A stretch of 64,000 bases of DNA from an uncultured Oscillospiraceae bacterium (GCA_905192745.1 CAJJLZ010000005.1:33044-97043), one strand, 5' to 3'. Counted from the stretch's first letter, positions 7,623 through 16,748 are shown. Numbers and translations are program-made. The notes: a model not told the origin generated them from the letters alone.

Positions 7623-9251
7623 TTGAACCGGAGAGTAATGGAGCGGGATTATCTGTGGATGCCGGTGTGCCCGGGGGCGGAAAAACGGCAAATTGAAATT
7701 TTCGACGAGGGAAAAAAGGTGCTGGAGCTGACGGTTCCCTGCGCCGTTCAGCCGGGTTCTTCGGAAGGAGAGCGTCCGTTTTTCGCCTGTCTGCCGGTGT
7801 CGGCCTACCGCGGCCATACGCTGACCTTCGAGGGCGCGCCGGCCGGCTGGGCGGCTTCCCTGCGCTGCGAACCGGCGCCTCCTTCGCCTCCCGCCTGTCC
7901 GCGTCCGCTTCTGCATTTCACCCCGCCGGTCGGTTGGATGAACGATCCGAACGGTCTGGTATTCGCGGACGGGGTTTATCATCTGTATTATCAATACAAT
8001 CCCTGCGATGTGGAGTGGGGAAATATGACCTGGGGCCACGCCCACAGCCGGGATCTTTTTCAGTGGGAATGGGACGATCCCGTCCTGTATCCGGATGAGA
8101 CCGGCGTGATGTTTTCCGGCTGCGCCCTCCGGGATGACCGGAACGCTGCCGGTTTCGGCCGGGGACGGCTGCTGTATTATTATACGGCGGCGGGCGATAC
8201 GAACGCGTGGTCCAAGGGGCGGCCCTTCGCCCAGTATCTGGCGCTCGGCGCGGCGGGCGGGATGCGGCTGGAAAAGACCGGCCGGGTCATGATTCCGCCT
8301 CTGGCCAAGGGAAACCGCGACCCCAAGGTGTTTTATCACGAAGCCTCCGGCGCCTATATTCTGGCGCTGTATCTGTCGGCGGATGAATTCGCCCTGTTCC
8401 GTTCGGCCGACCTGCTGCATTGGGAGGAATCCCAGCGCTTGACGCTGGACGGGGCGTGGGAATGCCCCGATCTGCTGGAACTGCCGGCGGATGACGGCGG
8501 CAGGCAGTGGGCTTTCTGGTCGGCGGACGGCTATTATTTTACCGGAGAGTTCGACGGCTTCCGTTTCACGCCGACCGGCCCCCGCCGCTGCGCTTACGCG
8601 GGCGGGGAGCCGAACGCCTTCGGCGGCGGACCGCTCCGGCCGGGGGTCACTCTGCTGCCCTACGCGGCCCAGACCGTGGCCGGGGTGGAGGACGGCCGGG
8701 TAATCAGCGTCGCCTGGCTGCGTACGCCGGGTACGCCCGGACACGGCGCGGCGCGGCTTCCCTACACCGGGATGATGGCGCTGCCGGTTGAACTGTCCCT
8801 GACGGCGGACCGGCAGATTCGGCTGTCGCCGGTGCGGGAGCTGGACGCGCTGCGGGGCCGCCGTACCCCGATGATGCGCGGGGCGGCGGTGGAAATGAAG
8901 GCGGCTTTCGAATTGACCCTGACGCTGAAAAGCGGTTCCGCCGAGGCGGAGCTTCCGGCCGGCCGGCTGACGGCGGACGGGAAAACCGGCCGGTGCCGTT
9001 TTGTCTCCGCGCTTTCGGCGCGGGAGTTTTCCTACGATCCGTCGCGCGGCCTTTCGCTCCGCCTGATCGCGGATACGGGAATCGTCGAAATTTTCGCTCA
9101 GGATGGAACGATTTCCATGGCGTGCGAAACGACACCGGCGCTTTCGGGCCGGGTACGCTGCCGGATCGACGGGGTGGGCGAGGCCTTTGTGGCGCCCTAT
9201 TCCTTTTGCGAGTTTCCTTCGCGCGGACAAAAGGATAGCCAATCGACTTGA
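7623..9251 (+). CDS. GH32 sucrose / fructan beta-fructosidase
   Basis: Glycoside hydrolase family 32 enzymes cleave terminal fructose from sucrose or short fructans. The three catalytic motifs are present: WMNDPNG (nucleophile Asp), RDPKV (transition-state stabiliser) and ECPDL (acid/base Glu). An N-terminal extension of about 90 residues precedes the five-bladed propeller, and a C-terminal beta-sandwich follows. There is no signal peptide, so the enzyme is probably cytoplasmic and acts on imported sugar. The start is a TTG at 7623 after a G-rich site; an ATG at 7638 (GGAG four bases upstream) is an alternative. Confidence 0.88.
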   Translation: MNRRVMERDYLWMPVCPGAEKRQIEIFDEGKKVLELTVPCAVQPGSSEGERPFFACLPVSAYRGHTLTFEGAPAGWAASLRCEPAPPSPPACPRPLLHFTPPVGWMNDPNGLVFADGVYHLYYQYNPCDVEWGNMTWGHAHSRDLFQWEWDDPVLYPDETGVMFSGCALRDDRNAAGFGRGRLLYYYTAAGDTNAWSKGRPFAQYLALGAAGGMRLEKTGRVMIPPLAKGNRDPKVFYHEASGAYILALYLSADEFALFRSADLLHWEESQRLTLDGAWECPDLLELPADDGGRQWAFWSADGYYFTGEFDGFRFTPTGPRRCAYAGGEPNAFGGGPLRPGVTLLPYAAQTVAGVEDGRVISVAWLRTPGTPGHGAARLPYTGMMALPVELSLTADRQIRLSPVRELDALRGRRTPMMRGAAVEMKAAFELTLTLKSGSAEAELPAGRLTADGKTGRCRFVSALSAREFSYDPSRGLSLRLIADTGIVEIFAQDGTISMACETTPALSGRVRCRIDGVGEAFVAPYSFCEFPSRGQKDSQST

Positions 9252-9299
9252 AAAGCGGCACAGGGCTTGCGGCAGACAGACCGCGGGGACGGAATGATT

Positions 9300-9331
9300 T
9301 TCCGGTTGATTGACTATAAAAAGAACCGGAA
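9300..9331. promoter_or_regulatory. Dyad upstream of the LacI-type gene, possible operator
   Basis: TTCCGGTT (9300-9307) and AACCGGAA (9324-9331) form an inverted repeat flanking an AT-rich TATAAA. It lies 42 nt ahead of the repressor start. Autoregulation is likely for this family, but the half-site spacing is wider than a classic LacI palindrome, so the operator call is tentative. Confidence 0.35.
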
Positions 9332-9372
9332 GAACAGGACGAGTTTTCAAGAAAAGGAAGGCATGGTAAAGC

Positions 9373-10380
9373 ATGGCGACGCTTAAGGATGTGGCCGAGA
9401 AGGCGGGGATTACCGTTACGACCGTTTCCCGTGTGCTCAATAACCGGGGATATATCAGCGATAAAACCCGGGAAAAGGTGTACGCCGCGATGAGGGAACT
9501 GAATTATCGGCCCAATGAGGTGGCGCGTTCCCTTTCCAAAAAAAGAACCAATGTGATCGGCGTCATCGTCCCCTCTGTTCTGCATCCCTATTTCAGCAAG
9601 GTCGTACATTATCTCGAACGGTCCGCCGCGGCAAAGGACTATAAAATCATGCTCTGCGTCTCCAATCACGAAAAGGAGAAGGAGATCGAATACATCGATA
9701 TGCTCCGCTCCAATAAAGTGGCCGGGATCGTGATCTGCTCCCGGACGGTGGATATTGGGGATTATCTGGATCTCGGTATGCCGGTGGTTACTTTTGAGCG
9801 GGAGCTTCCGGGCGATATCGTGTCGGTCTCCTGCGACAACCGCCAGGGGGGATGTCTTGCGACCCGGCATCTGCTGCAGTGCGGCTGCCGGCGCCTGCTC
9901 CATATCAGCGGCAGCCGGAATGTACCGATCGTGGCCGATCAGCGCGGCGCGGCGTTTGAGGAGGTCTGCCGGGAGGCGGGGGTGGACGGCACGGTGTATC
10001 ACACGGAAGAGGCGCAGTTCCTTTCCATGGATTACACCGCTTTTATAGAGAAAATCATTGCGGATAATGTTGTCGGCCGTCCGGCAGACGAACGGGCGGA
10101 CGGCGTTTTCGCCAGCAGCGACGTGATCGCCGCGCAGGTGCTTCAGGCCTGCGCCCGTTTCGGCGTCCGGGTACCGGAGGAACTTCGGGTCGTCGGTTTC
10201 GACGATGTGGAGATCGCCGCGCTCACCATTCCCACCATCACAACCATCCGTCAGCCGGTGGAGGATATGTGCCGCTACACGATTTCCCATATTCTCCGGC
10301 GGCTGGATGGGGAGACCGTCCCCACCCGCACGGTGCTGCCGGTTCAGTTGATAGCGCGGGGCTCTACCGCGGCGGTCTGA
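9373..10380 (+). CDS. LacI-family transcriptional repressor of the sucrose locus
   Basis: The N-terminal helix-turn-helix and hinge are intact: TLKDVAEKAGITVTTVSRVLNN, then RPNEVARSLSKKRTNVIGVIVP. The remaining 270 residues form a periplasmic-binding-protein-like sensor domain ending with the usual FDDVEIAALTIPTITTIRQP. The length of 335 aa is standard. Its position between the GH32 and fructokinase genes makes it the likely sucrose- or fructose-responsive regulator of this cluster; the effector is inferred. The ATG at 9373 follows AAGGAAGG with suitable spacing. Confidence 0.9.
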   Translation: MATLKDVAEKAGITVTTVSRVLNNRGYISDKTREKVYAAMRELNYRPNEVARSLSKKRTNVIGVIVPSVLHPYFSKVVHYLERSAAAKDYKIMLCVSNHEKEKEIEYIDMLRSNKVAGIVICSRTVDIGDYLDLGMPVVTFERELPGDIVSVSCDNRQGGCLATRHLLQCGCRRLLHISGSRNVPIVADQRGAAFEEVCREAGVDGTVYHTEEAQFLSMDYTAFIEKIIADNVVGRPADERADGVFASSDVIAAQVLQACARFGVRVPEELRVVGFDDVEIAALTIPTITTIRQPVEDMCRYTISHILRRLDGETVPTRTVLPVQLIARGSTAAV

Positions 10381-10421
10381 CAGTCAAAGGAAAGCAAAGA
10401 GGCAAAAAGGGAGGAAAATTC

Positions 10422-11417
10422 ATGGCAGATCTGGTGTCTCTCGGCGAACTTCTTATTGATTTCACCCCTCGCGGGGTCAGCGAAAACGGCAATCCGCTGT
10501 TTGAGCGAAATCCCGGCGGGGGTCCGGCTAATCTGGCCTGCGCCGCCGCCAAACTCGGGGCGGATACCGCATTCCTCGGCAAGGTGGGGGACGATGTGTT
10601 CGGCCGCGCCCTGCGGGATATCCTGCGGCAGAACGGCGTGAATGTGGACGGGCTGCGGCTTTCCGCCGAAAATCCCACCACCCTCGCCTTTGTCCATCTG
10701 GCGGAGGATGGGGACCGCTCCTTCAGCTTTTACCGGCACGGCGGGGCGGATACCATGCTGCGGCCGGAGGAGCTTTCCGCGGAGCTGATCCGGCAGGCCC
10801 GGGTGTTCTTCTTTTCCTCGGTTCTGATGGCGGAAGGACCGTCCCGCGAAACCAGCTTCGCGGCGGTGAAGCTGGCGAGGGAGGCGGGCGCCGCCGTGGT
10901 GTTCGACCCGAATCTCCGTCTGAATCTGTGGAAGGACCCGGAGGACGCCAGAGAGTGTATCCTTTGTGCAATTCCGTACGCCGATGTGCTGAAGGTGTCG
11001 GAGGAGGAACTGGTGTTCCTTACCGGGGAGAGCGATCCGGAAACCGGCGCGCGGCTGTTGTCCGAACGCTTTGAACTGGATGTGGTGCTTGCCACCCTCG
11101 GTCCGCGGGGCTGCTTTGCCTATGCTCGCCCGCAGGAAGCGGGAGAGGGCGCGCTGGTGCGGGTCGGCGGTTTCCCGGCCAGGACGATCGATACCACCGG
11201 CGCGGGGGATTCGTTTACCGGCGGATTTATTTCCCGGCTGCTTAAACGGGGGGGCCGTTCCAGTTTTTACGCGGGCGACCGGGAGGCTTTCCGGGAGGAT
11301 GTCCGTTTCGCCAACGCCGTCGGTTCGCTGACCACCACCAAAAAGGGCGGTATTCCCGCCCTCCCCGCGCTGGAAGAAGTGGAAGCCTACCTTTCCACCC
11401 TCGCCGACGTGGAGTAA
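10422..11417 (+). CDS. scrK: Fructokinase (PfkB family)
   Basis: PfkB-type carbohydrate kinase that phosphorylates fructose released by sucrose phosphorylase or the GH32 enzyme. The N-terminal NPGGGPANLACAAAKLG signature and the C-terminal signature DTTGAGDSFTGGF, with the catalytic Asp, are intact. The ATG at 10422 sits 7 nt after GGGAGG (10409-10414) and gives 331 aa. It follows the repressor gene by 41 nt, so the two are probably co-transcribed, and a strong terminator follows. Substrate assignment rests on the locus. Confidence 0.88.
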   Translation: MADLVSLGELLIDFTPRGVSENGNPLFERNPGGGPANLACAAAKLGADTAFLGKVGDDVFGRALRDILRQNGVNVDGLRLSAENPTTLAFVHLAEDGDRSFSFYRHGGADTMLRPEELSAELIRQARVFFFSSVLMAEGPSRETSFAAVKLAREAGAAVVFDPNLRLNLWKDPEDARECILCAIPYADVLKVSEEELVFLTGESDPETGARLLSERFELDVVLATLGPRGCFAYARPQEAGEGALVRVGGFPARTIDTTGAGDSFTGGFISRLLKRGGRSSFYAGDREAFREDVRFANAVGSLTTTKKGGIPALPALEEVEAYLSTLADVE

Positions 11418-11432
11418 ACGCGGAAACATAGG

Positions 11433-11467
11433 AAAAAACGCCCGGGGAAATTCCTCCGGGCGTTTTT
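11433..11467 (+). terminator. Rho-independent terminator after fructokinase
   Basis: A-rich stem base, 7-bp GC stem (CGCCCGG with CCGGGCG) and a TTTTT tail, 16 nt past the stop. It closes the sucrose locus. Confidence 0.88.
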
Positions 11468-11594
11468 GAAAAGTCCCGGCTTTTGGCGTCCGGTTCGCCG
11501 CAGACCGGCCTCTGTTGTTGATTTCCGATGAAAGACGGCGGCGGGATACGGCGGCCGCTTCACGGAAATGTTTCCGCGTTTCGGCGCTTTCGCA

Positions 11595-11623
11595 TTGACG
11601 AAGCACAAAAAATGTGATATGCT
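11595..11623 (+). promoter_or_regulatory. Promoter of the DegV-family gene
   Basis: -35 TTGACG (11595-11600) and -10 TATGCT (11618-11623) with a 17-bp spacer lie about 110 nt ahead of the start. The remaining 11468-11594 interval shows no gene. Confidence 0.65.
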
Positions 11624-11733
11624 GGTTTTCGAAACCATATGATATTTTCATTGAGTTTATATGTGCCTGTCTTGCCCGCGTCTGCGCGCGTAGAAAAACA
11701 CAGGCGTGAAAAATCGTATTTGGAGGATGACGC

Positions 11734-12612
11734 ATGGACAGCATAAACAAGGGGAATATTTCGTTGATCGTGGATAGCTGCTGCGACCTGACGCCGGAGC
11801 TGAGGGAGCTTCTTCGCCCGGCGGTAGCGCCTTTGAAGGTTCGGGTGGACGGCGGCGCGGAGTATATCGACGACGGAACCGCCGACGTGCCGGCGCTGAT
11901 CGCGGATATGGCGCGTTCCCGTCAGGGGGCCAGCTCGGCTTGCCCTTCTACGGAGGAATATGCCGAGCCGATGCGGGCGGCGGAGGAATGCTTCGTCGTC
12001 ACCCTTTCCAGTAAGCTGAGCGGTTCCTACAATGCGGCCCGGGTGGCGGCGGATATGGTGCTGGAGGATGCGCCGGAAAAGAAAATTCATGTGTTCGACT
12101 CGGAGAGCGCTTCCGCCGGCGAGGTACAGCTGGCGCTGTTTCTGCGCGACCGGATTGACGAGGGGCTGTCGTTTGAGGAAATCATTCCTCTGGCGGACGA
12201 GTACATTGCCCGTATGCGTACGCTGTTCGTGCTGGAGGATCTCGGGAATTTTGTGAAAAGCGGACGGCTGAGTAAGGTGTCCGGCCTTTTGGCGTCGGTT
12301 CTGTCCCTCTGCCCGATCATGGGCGACAATGGACACGGCGATATCCATCTGGTCGCCAAGGCGCGGGGGGTGCAGAATTCCCTGCGGAAGCTGGTGGAGA
12401 TTGTCGCGGAGATGACCGCCGGCGCCGCGGAAAAATCGGTGCGGCTGGTTCTCGCCTTCTGCAACTGCCCGTCCCGCGCCCAGACGCTGAAGGCCTCTCT
12501 GCTGGAGAAATGCCGGGCGCTGGGCGAAATCATCCTGGTACCCACCGGCGCGCTGTCCACCATGTATGCCAACGACGGCGGCGTAATTCTGGCGTTTAGA
12601 CCGGAGACATAA
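11734..12612 (+). CDS. DegV-family fatty-acid-binding protein
   Basis: DegV proteins bind a fatty acid and, in the FakB branch, present it to the kinase FakA. The N-terminal IVDSCCDLTPEL and the STEEYAEPMR and TLSSKLSGSYNAARVAADMV motifs match the family, and the length of 292 aa is normal. The gene stands alone between its own promoter and terminator. Whether it works as a FakB cannot be decided here because no fakA is visible. The ATG follows TTGGAGGATG. Confidence 0.88.
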   Translation: MDSINKGNISLIVDSCCDLTPELRELLRPAVAPLKVRVDGGAEYIDDGTADVPALIADMARSRQGASSACPSTEEYAEPMRAAEECFVVTLSSKLSGSYNAARVAADMVLEDAPEKKIHVFDSESASAGEVQLALFLRDRIDEGLSFEEIIPLADEYIARMRTLFVLEDLGNFVKSGRLSKVSGLLASVLSLCPIMGDNGHGDIHLVAKARGVQNSLRKLVEIVAEMTAGAAEKSVRLVLAFCNCPSRAQTLKASLLEKCRALGEIILVPTGALSTMYANDGGVILAFRPET

Positions 12613-12640
12613 AAATCGGAATATTTATGCCCGCTAAAGA

Positions 12641-12674
12641 CAAAACCGCCGCCCCATTTCCGGGCGGCGGTTTT
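12641..12674 (+). terminator. Rho-independent terminator after the DegV gene
   Basis: CAAAACCGCCGCCC pairs with GGGCGGCGGTTTTG around a short loop and ends in TTTTG, 28 nt past the stop. Confidence 0.85.
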
Positions 12675-12809
12675 GCTGTGCGGCGGAACAGCCGGAGGCC
12701 CCCCGGGACTGGCCGGCCGGGAGAAATATTGTGGATTCGATCGGGGGACCAGATTGAACAGGGAATGCGAAACCGGTGATTTTCGCGCTTTTTCCGCTTT
12801 TTTCGGCTT

Positions 12810-12838
12810 TTGACTTCCCGGAGCGAATCCGGTATGAT
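12810..12838 (+). promoter_or_regulatory. Promoter of the SPFH-protein gene
   Basis: -35 TTGACT (12810-12815) and -10 TATGAT (12833-12838), 17 bp apart. The predicted leader is only about 20-25 nt. Confidence 0.7.
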
Positions 12839-12863
12839 ACGGGTAAGGCCTTAAAAAATAACA

Positions 12864-13703
12864 GTGAGGATGAAAAAAGTGGAGAAAGTGGAAAAGAAAA
12901 TGCCCAAATTTGTAAAACGCCTGTTGATTATTGTGCCCTGTGCCATAGTGGCGCTGATTGTGATAGTCAGCTGCTTTGACATTGTACCGGCCGGCTTCAA
13001 GGGGGTCAAGCTGACCATGGGAGCGGTTGACGGTACGGTGCTCAATGAAGGGCTGGCGTTCAAGCTGCCTTTTGCCCAGCAGATCGTCCATGTGGACGCC
13101 CGGGTGAAAAAGTATACGCTGGAGGGGGAAACCTCCGCCAGTAAGGATATGCAGTCCATCACCACCAACGTGGCTCTGAACTACCGGGTGGACGGTGCCA
13201 ATGTGGATGAGCTGTACAAGAATCTGAGCCTTAATTATGAGGATACCATCATCGCTCCGGCCGTGTCCGAATGCATTAAGTCGGTCACCTCCCAGTATAC
13301 GGCCGAGGAGGCCATCACCCGCCGCAGCGAAATTTCCTCGCAGATGAAGGATATGCTCAAGGAACGGCTGGAGGACAAATACATATTTGTGGACAGCCTC
13401 AACATCACCGATCTGACTTTCAGCGCGGCCTTCGACAAGGCCATTGAGGAAAAACAGGTGGCGGAACAGAACGCCCTGAAGGCGAAGTACGACTTGGAGC
13501 GGATCAAAACCGAGGCCGAGCAGGCGGTAATCAAAGCTCAGGGCGAGGCGGAGGCCATGGAGATCAAAAACAAGGCGCTGACCGAGAGCATCATTGAACT
13601 GGAGTTTCTGGAAAAATGGGACGGGAAAATGCCTGCCTATTACGGCGGAGACGCGGACCTGCTTCTGTCTCTCACCCCGGATAAGGATACGGATGCGGAA
13701 TAA
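12864..13703 (+). CDS. SPFH/prohibitin-family membrane protein
   Basis: One N-terminal transmembrane helix (about residues 18-40) is followed by a prohibitin-type SPFH domain. Examples are FDIVPAGFKGVKLTMGAV near residue 43 and YRVDGANVDELYKNL later. A charged coiled coil (AEQNALKAKYDLERIKTEAEQAV, read in part) leads to the C-terminus. Such proteins form membrane rings or microdomains; a client is not evident. A GTG at 12864 and an ATG at 12870 are both possible starts and neither has a strong ribosome binding site. The gene is monocistronic. Confidence 0.85.
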   Translation: MRMKKVEKVEKKMPKFVKRLLIIVPCAIVALIVIVSCFDIVPAGFKGVKLTMGAVDGTVLNEGLAFKLPFAQQIVHVDARVKKYTLEGETSASKDMQSITTNVALNYRVDGANVDELYKNLSLNYEDTIIAPAVSECIKSVTSQYTAEEAITRRSEISSQMKDMLKERLEDKYIFVDSLNITDLTFSAAFDKAIEEKQVAEQNALKAKYDLERIKTEAEQAVIKAQGEAEAMEIKNKALTESIIELEFLEKWDGKMPAYYGGDADLLLSLTPDKDTDAE

Positions 13704-13740
13704 CGGAGTAATCCGCATATAGAATAACGGAAATTCGGAA

Positions 13741-13783
13741 AAGAGCCGCCGCAAAACGTTCGTTTCGTTCTGCGGCGGCTCTT
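13741..13783. terminator. Bidirectional terminator between convergent genes
   Basis: A perfect 13-bp stem, AAGAGCCGCCGCA with its complement, encloses a 17-nt loop between the SPFH gene (+) and the MFS gene (-). It could serve both strands. Confidence 0.7.
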
Positions 13784-13828
13784 CGTTGTTGCCGTAAAGC
13801 GCCGGCTTTCTTTGGCGCGTCGGCCGGA

Positions 13829-15010
13829 TTATCCGGAGTACCGGCCCTGCTTTTTTAATCGGGCGCCGAGCAGCCATGTCGCCGCAATCATCACGGCGAA
13901 CAGCGCCAGCAGATAATAGGGGAAAACAAAAGCGCCGGCCGCCTGCGCCAGAAAGCCGAACACAGGTGGCATCAGCATAATCCCCATGTAGGTGGCCGCC
14001 ATCTGGGTCCCCATGACCGACTGGGAAATATCCCGGCCGAAGTTCGCCGGAGTCAGATGGATCAGGTTGGGGAAAACCGGGCCGACGCCGAGGCCGATCA
14101 GGAACAGCCCGGCGGCGGAGGAAAAAGAGGACGGAAGGGCGAGCAGCAGGAGGGCGGCCAGCATAATTCCCTGTCCGATATAGATCAGCTTCCAGCTGGA
14201 AAGCCGGGCCGACAATATCCCGGAAAGGAACCGGCTGAGCGTCATGCCCACATAATACACGGTGATGATTCCCGCGGCCTGTTCCGCCGTCATCCCCTTG
14301 GCGTCCACCAGAAAGGTGCTGCCCCAGGTCCCGCAAGTATTTTCAATCGCACAGGAACCGATGAAAATCCACCACACGGTCCGCACAGCCGGAATTTTCA
14401 TCATTTCCGTCATGCGAAGCGTTTTCACCGGCTCCGTTTCCACGGAATCGGAAACCGCGGGCCGCGTCTTTTTCCACAGGGGCAGGGACAGGAGGACGAT
14501 CAGGACGATGACCGTCTGGACAAAAAATGCCCGGCGGTAGCCAAGCCGCCATTGATTTCCGTCGGCCAAGGCCAGCGACATCAGATACGGGCTGAGGGAA
14601 ACCCCGATCCCGTAAAAGCAGTGCAGAAAATTCATGTGTGCCGCCCGATAATGAAGCGCCACATAGTTGTTAAGGCCGGAATCAATAGCCCCGGCGCCGA
14701 TGCCGAGGGGAAGGGCGAAGAGGCACAGCCACGGCAGGTTTCCGGAGAGGGAGAAGCCGAGCAGCGCCGCGGCGGTCAGGGCGGTACTGGCCGCGGTGAC
14801 TGCGGCCGTCCCCAACCGGTTGATAATCCGGGCGCTCAGAAGGCTGGACACGACCGTACAGCCGGAAATCAGCAGCGTCACAACGCTGGCCGCCGAAACC
14901 GGCAAATCAAATTCCGGATAGATGGCCGGCCAGACGGTGCCGAACAGAGAGTCCGGAACGCCCAGACCGATGAAGGCAATATAGATCACGAATAAAAGCA
15001 GAGTCGCCAT
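13829..15010 (-). CDS. MFS transporter
   Basis: A 393-residue major facilitator with about 12 hydrophobic helices in two halves joined by a charged loop (KKTRPAVSDSVETEPVKTLRM). Family hallmarks include the GLGVPDSLFGTVWP first helix and a motif A-like SARIINRLG after helix 2. The family resembles fucose/glucose-type or FsrB-like MFS carriers, but the substrate is not determinable. It has its own promoter (TTGCAA-17-TATGAT) and converges on the SPFH gene. Confidence 0.85.
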   Translation of the reverse strand: MATLLLFVIYIAFIGLGVPDSLFGTVWPAIYPEFDLPVSAASVVTLLISGCTVVSSLLSARIINRLGTAAVTAASTALTAAALLGFSLSGNLPWLCLFALPLGIGAGAIDSGLNNYVALHYRAAHMNFLHCFYGIGVSLSPYLMSLALADGNQWRLGYRRAFFVQTVIVLIVLLSLPLWKKTRPAVSDSVETEPVKTLRMTEMMKIPAVRTVWWIFIGSCAIENTCGTWGSTFLVDAKGMTAEQAAGIITVYYVGMTLSRFLSGILSARLSSWKLIYIGQGIMLAALLLLALPSSFSSAAGLFLIGLGVGPVFPNLIHLTPANFGRDISQSVMGTQMAATYMGIMLMPPVFGFLAQAAGAFVFPYYLLALFAVMIAATWLLGARLKKQGRYSG

Positions 15011-15048
15011 ACCGGTATCCTCACTCGCACGGATTTTTTCTGTGAGCT

Positions 15049-15077
15049 ATCATACAGGAACCGGGAAGGGATTGCAA
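15049..15077 (-). promoter_or_regulatory. Promoter of the MFS gene
   Basis: Minus-strand -35 TTGCAA (15072-15077) and -10 TATGAT (15049-15054) with a 17-bp spacer, about 40 nt before the start. Confidence 0.7.
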
Positions 15078-15101
15078 CCGCTTTTTTTGCCGGTTTCCCG
15101 C

Positions 15102-15133
15102 AAAAAAGACTGCAAACGGTTCGGTTTGCAGTC
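15102..15133 (-). terminator. Terminator of the zinc-ribbon protein gene
   Basis: GACTGCAAAC pairs with GTTTGCAGTC around a 6-nt loop, followed on the minus strand by TTTTTT. It lies 34 nt past the stop. Confidence 0.88.
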
Positions 15134-15166
15134 TCCAAAAACATATTTAAACCCTCCGGGGCCTTT

Positions 15167-16216
15167 CTATTTGCTGGGAATCAGCCGGATATCCAGCCCG
15201 GTAACCGCCAGCTCCGCCCCATCGGAAAGGTTGACGTTGCGGAATTCCTTAACCGCGCCGTTTTCCTCGGTTTCCGCCATATGGGCATAAATCCCTCCGG
15301 CCGTTTCCGCACCGGATACCACCAATCCGTCCCCGCGCAGCACGCACACCGTGTAAACGCCGGCCGAAAAATCCTCTCCGGCCCGGAAGGTGGCCGAAGG
15401 AGGCGGAACGGGGGAGGTCGTCCCCGTCGAACCGGCGGAGGAACCGGCGGCGCTCCCGGTTGAACCGGTCGTATTTCCGCCCGCGCCGGTTACATTCCCG
15501 GTTGAACCCGTTGTGTTTCCGGCCGAACCCGCAGCGCTTCCCGTCGTGTCGCCGGTGGGACTGCTCTCCGTGCCGCTGAGGACGGCGAGGGTTACCGGTT
15601 CCACCGCGGTGTTGCTGCGGGCCGAGGTGGTGCCCGTGGCGGTTCCCCGGACACGGATCGTCATGCCGGTGGCGGTCAGCGTGTCGCCCACCGCCAAGGA
15701 AACATCCTCAAAGCCGCAGATCGTGTCGGGGCCTCCCTGAGCGATCAGGGTTTCGTCCACCACGCCAAGAGCGGTGAAGAGGCGTCCCTCGCCCTTTTCA
15801 GCGGTGATGGTATACAAACCGGCGGGAATGTCCACCCCGACGACATAGTGGCCGCTGGGAAGCAGCTCGTCGTAAGATGTCTCCGTTCCGTCTGCGCCGG
15901 AGGAAAGAACGCCGTTTGCCGGCAGAAGGAAACCCCAGTTCCCGCCGTACCGCCGCGCGGTCACCGCCGCCCCGGCCGCCAATATCGCCGCCGCCGCGGC
16001 AAGGATCGCCGCGTTGCGCATCCAGTGGCTGGGACGCGGCGCTTTTTTCAAAGCGGGCGCGTCCTCCCGACCGGTCTGCGAAACGGGGGAATCCGGCGCG
16101 CCGCCCGCCGCCTTGGCGGAAAGCGCCGTCTCATCGGACGGATTTGCTGGCGATACCCGTCCGCAGGCGGGACAAAAATCGCCGTTGTAGGTTTTGCCGC
16201 AGTTCGGGCAGATCAT
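15167..16216 (-). CDS. Zinc-ribbon, single-TM protein with two similar extracytoplasmic modules
   Basis: The 349-residue protein starts with a four-Cys zinc ribbon (CPNCGKTY...CPACGR). A linker and one transmembrane helix rich in Ala (residues about 69-90) follow. Outside the membrane lie two related modules of about 70 residues, near 115-190 and 275-349. Each has an AGxYT core (DIPAGLYTI; DFSAGVYTV) and a closing G(M/L)xIR strand. They are joined by a low-complexity Gly/Ser/Thr linker with repeated NTTGSTG-like units. No function is known to me. It follows the XRE regulator by 62 nt and probably shares its promoter. It ends in TAG. Confidence 0.75.
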   Translation of the reverse strand: MICPNCGKTYNGDFCPACGRVSPANPSDETALSAKAAGGAPDSPVSQTGREDAPALKKAPRPSHWMRNAAILAAAAAILAAGAAVTARRYGGNWGFLLPANGVLSSGADGTETSYDELLPSGHYVVGVDIPAGLYTITAEKGEGRLFTALGVVDETLIAQGGPDTICGFEDVSLAVGDTLTATGMTIRVRGTATGTTSARSNTAVEPVTLAVLSGTESSPTGDTTGSAAGSAGNTTGSTGNVTGAGGNTTGSTGSAAGSSAGSTGTTSPVPPPSATFRAGEDFSAGVYTVCVLRGDGLVVSGAETAGGIYAHMAETEENGAVKEFRNVNLSDGAELAVTGLDIRLIPSK

Positions 16217-16278
16217 GCGCTACCTTGCCTTTCCGGCCCGCCGGGGCCTTGCCGAGGTGAAGGGGACGGACGAACCGC

Positions 16279-16584
16279 TCAGCCGCCGATCAGGCGCCGC
16301 AGACGGACGATCTCCTCCGCGGTGAGAGCGGGCACGGTTTCTGCGCCGCCCGTTTCCTTGGGGTGCAGGGAGGGAACGTCGACCCGGCCGAGAAGATAAT
16401 CCACCGAACAGTCAAAATAATCAGCCAGCGAGGCCAGCTTATCCGCCGAGGGCATGGAGCCGCGCTTCATATTATCCAATACGCTTTTATTCAGCCCGCT
16501 TTCCCGCAGAACCTGATTGATACTGATTCCGCGCTGCCGGGCGAGGGCGGTAATCCGTTCAATGACCGTTTGCACGTTAATCAT
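16279..16584 (-). CDS. XRE-family helix-turn-helix regulator
   Basis: A 101-residue protein whose first 65 residues form a Cro/CI-type HTH: ITALARQRGISINQVLRESG, then LNKSVLDNMKRGSMPSADKL. This is followed by the SVDYLLGR signature common in clostridial XRE regulators. The tail (AEEIVRLRRLIGG) may mediate oligomerisation. It heads a two-gene unit with the zinc-ribbon membrane protein. A consensus promoter lies about 130 nt upstream. The target is unknown; autoregulation is plausible. Confidence 0.85.
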   Translation of the reverse strand: MINVQTVIERITALARQRGISINQVLRESGLNKSVLDNMKRGSMPSADKLASLADYFDCSVDYLLGRVDVPSLHPKETGGAETVPALTAEEIVRLRRLIGG

Positions 16585-16719
16585 TGGAAAATCTACGTCC
16601 TTTCCGGGCCTTACATCCGGAAAGGATACAAAGCCTGATTAATACGAATCCCGAATAAAAAGGATGTCCTCTTGTCGGCGCCGCGCCGCGTTCCGCCGTT
16701 TTTCGGCTGCCGTAAATTG

Positions 16720-16748
16720 ATTGTACACTTTCCGGGATTTCCTGTCAA
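16720..16748 (-). promoter_or_regulatory. Promoter of the XRE / zinc-ribbon unit
   Basis: Minus-strand -35 TTGACA (16743-16748) and -10 TACAAT (16720-16725), 17 bp apart: a near-consensus sigma-A promoter with a leader of about 130 nt. No other gene is seen between 16585 and 16890. Confidence 0.8.

Noticed and set aside
7476..9440. 654-codon minus-strand frame opposite the GH32 gene
   Set aside because: Arg/Pro/Gly-rich shadow with no motif; the plus strand encodes a complete GH32 enzyme.
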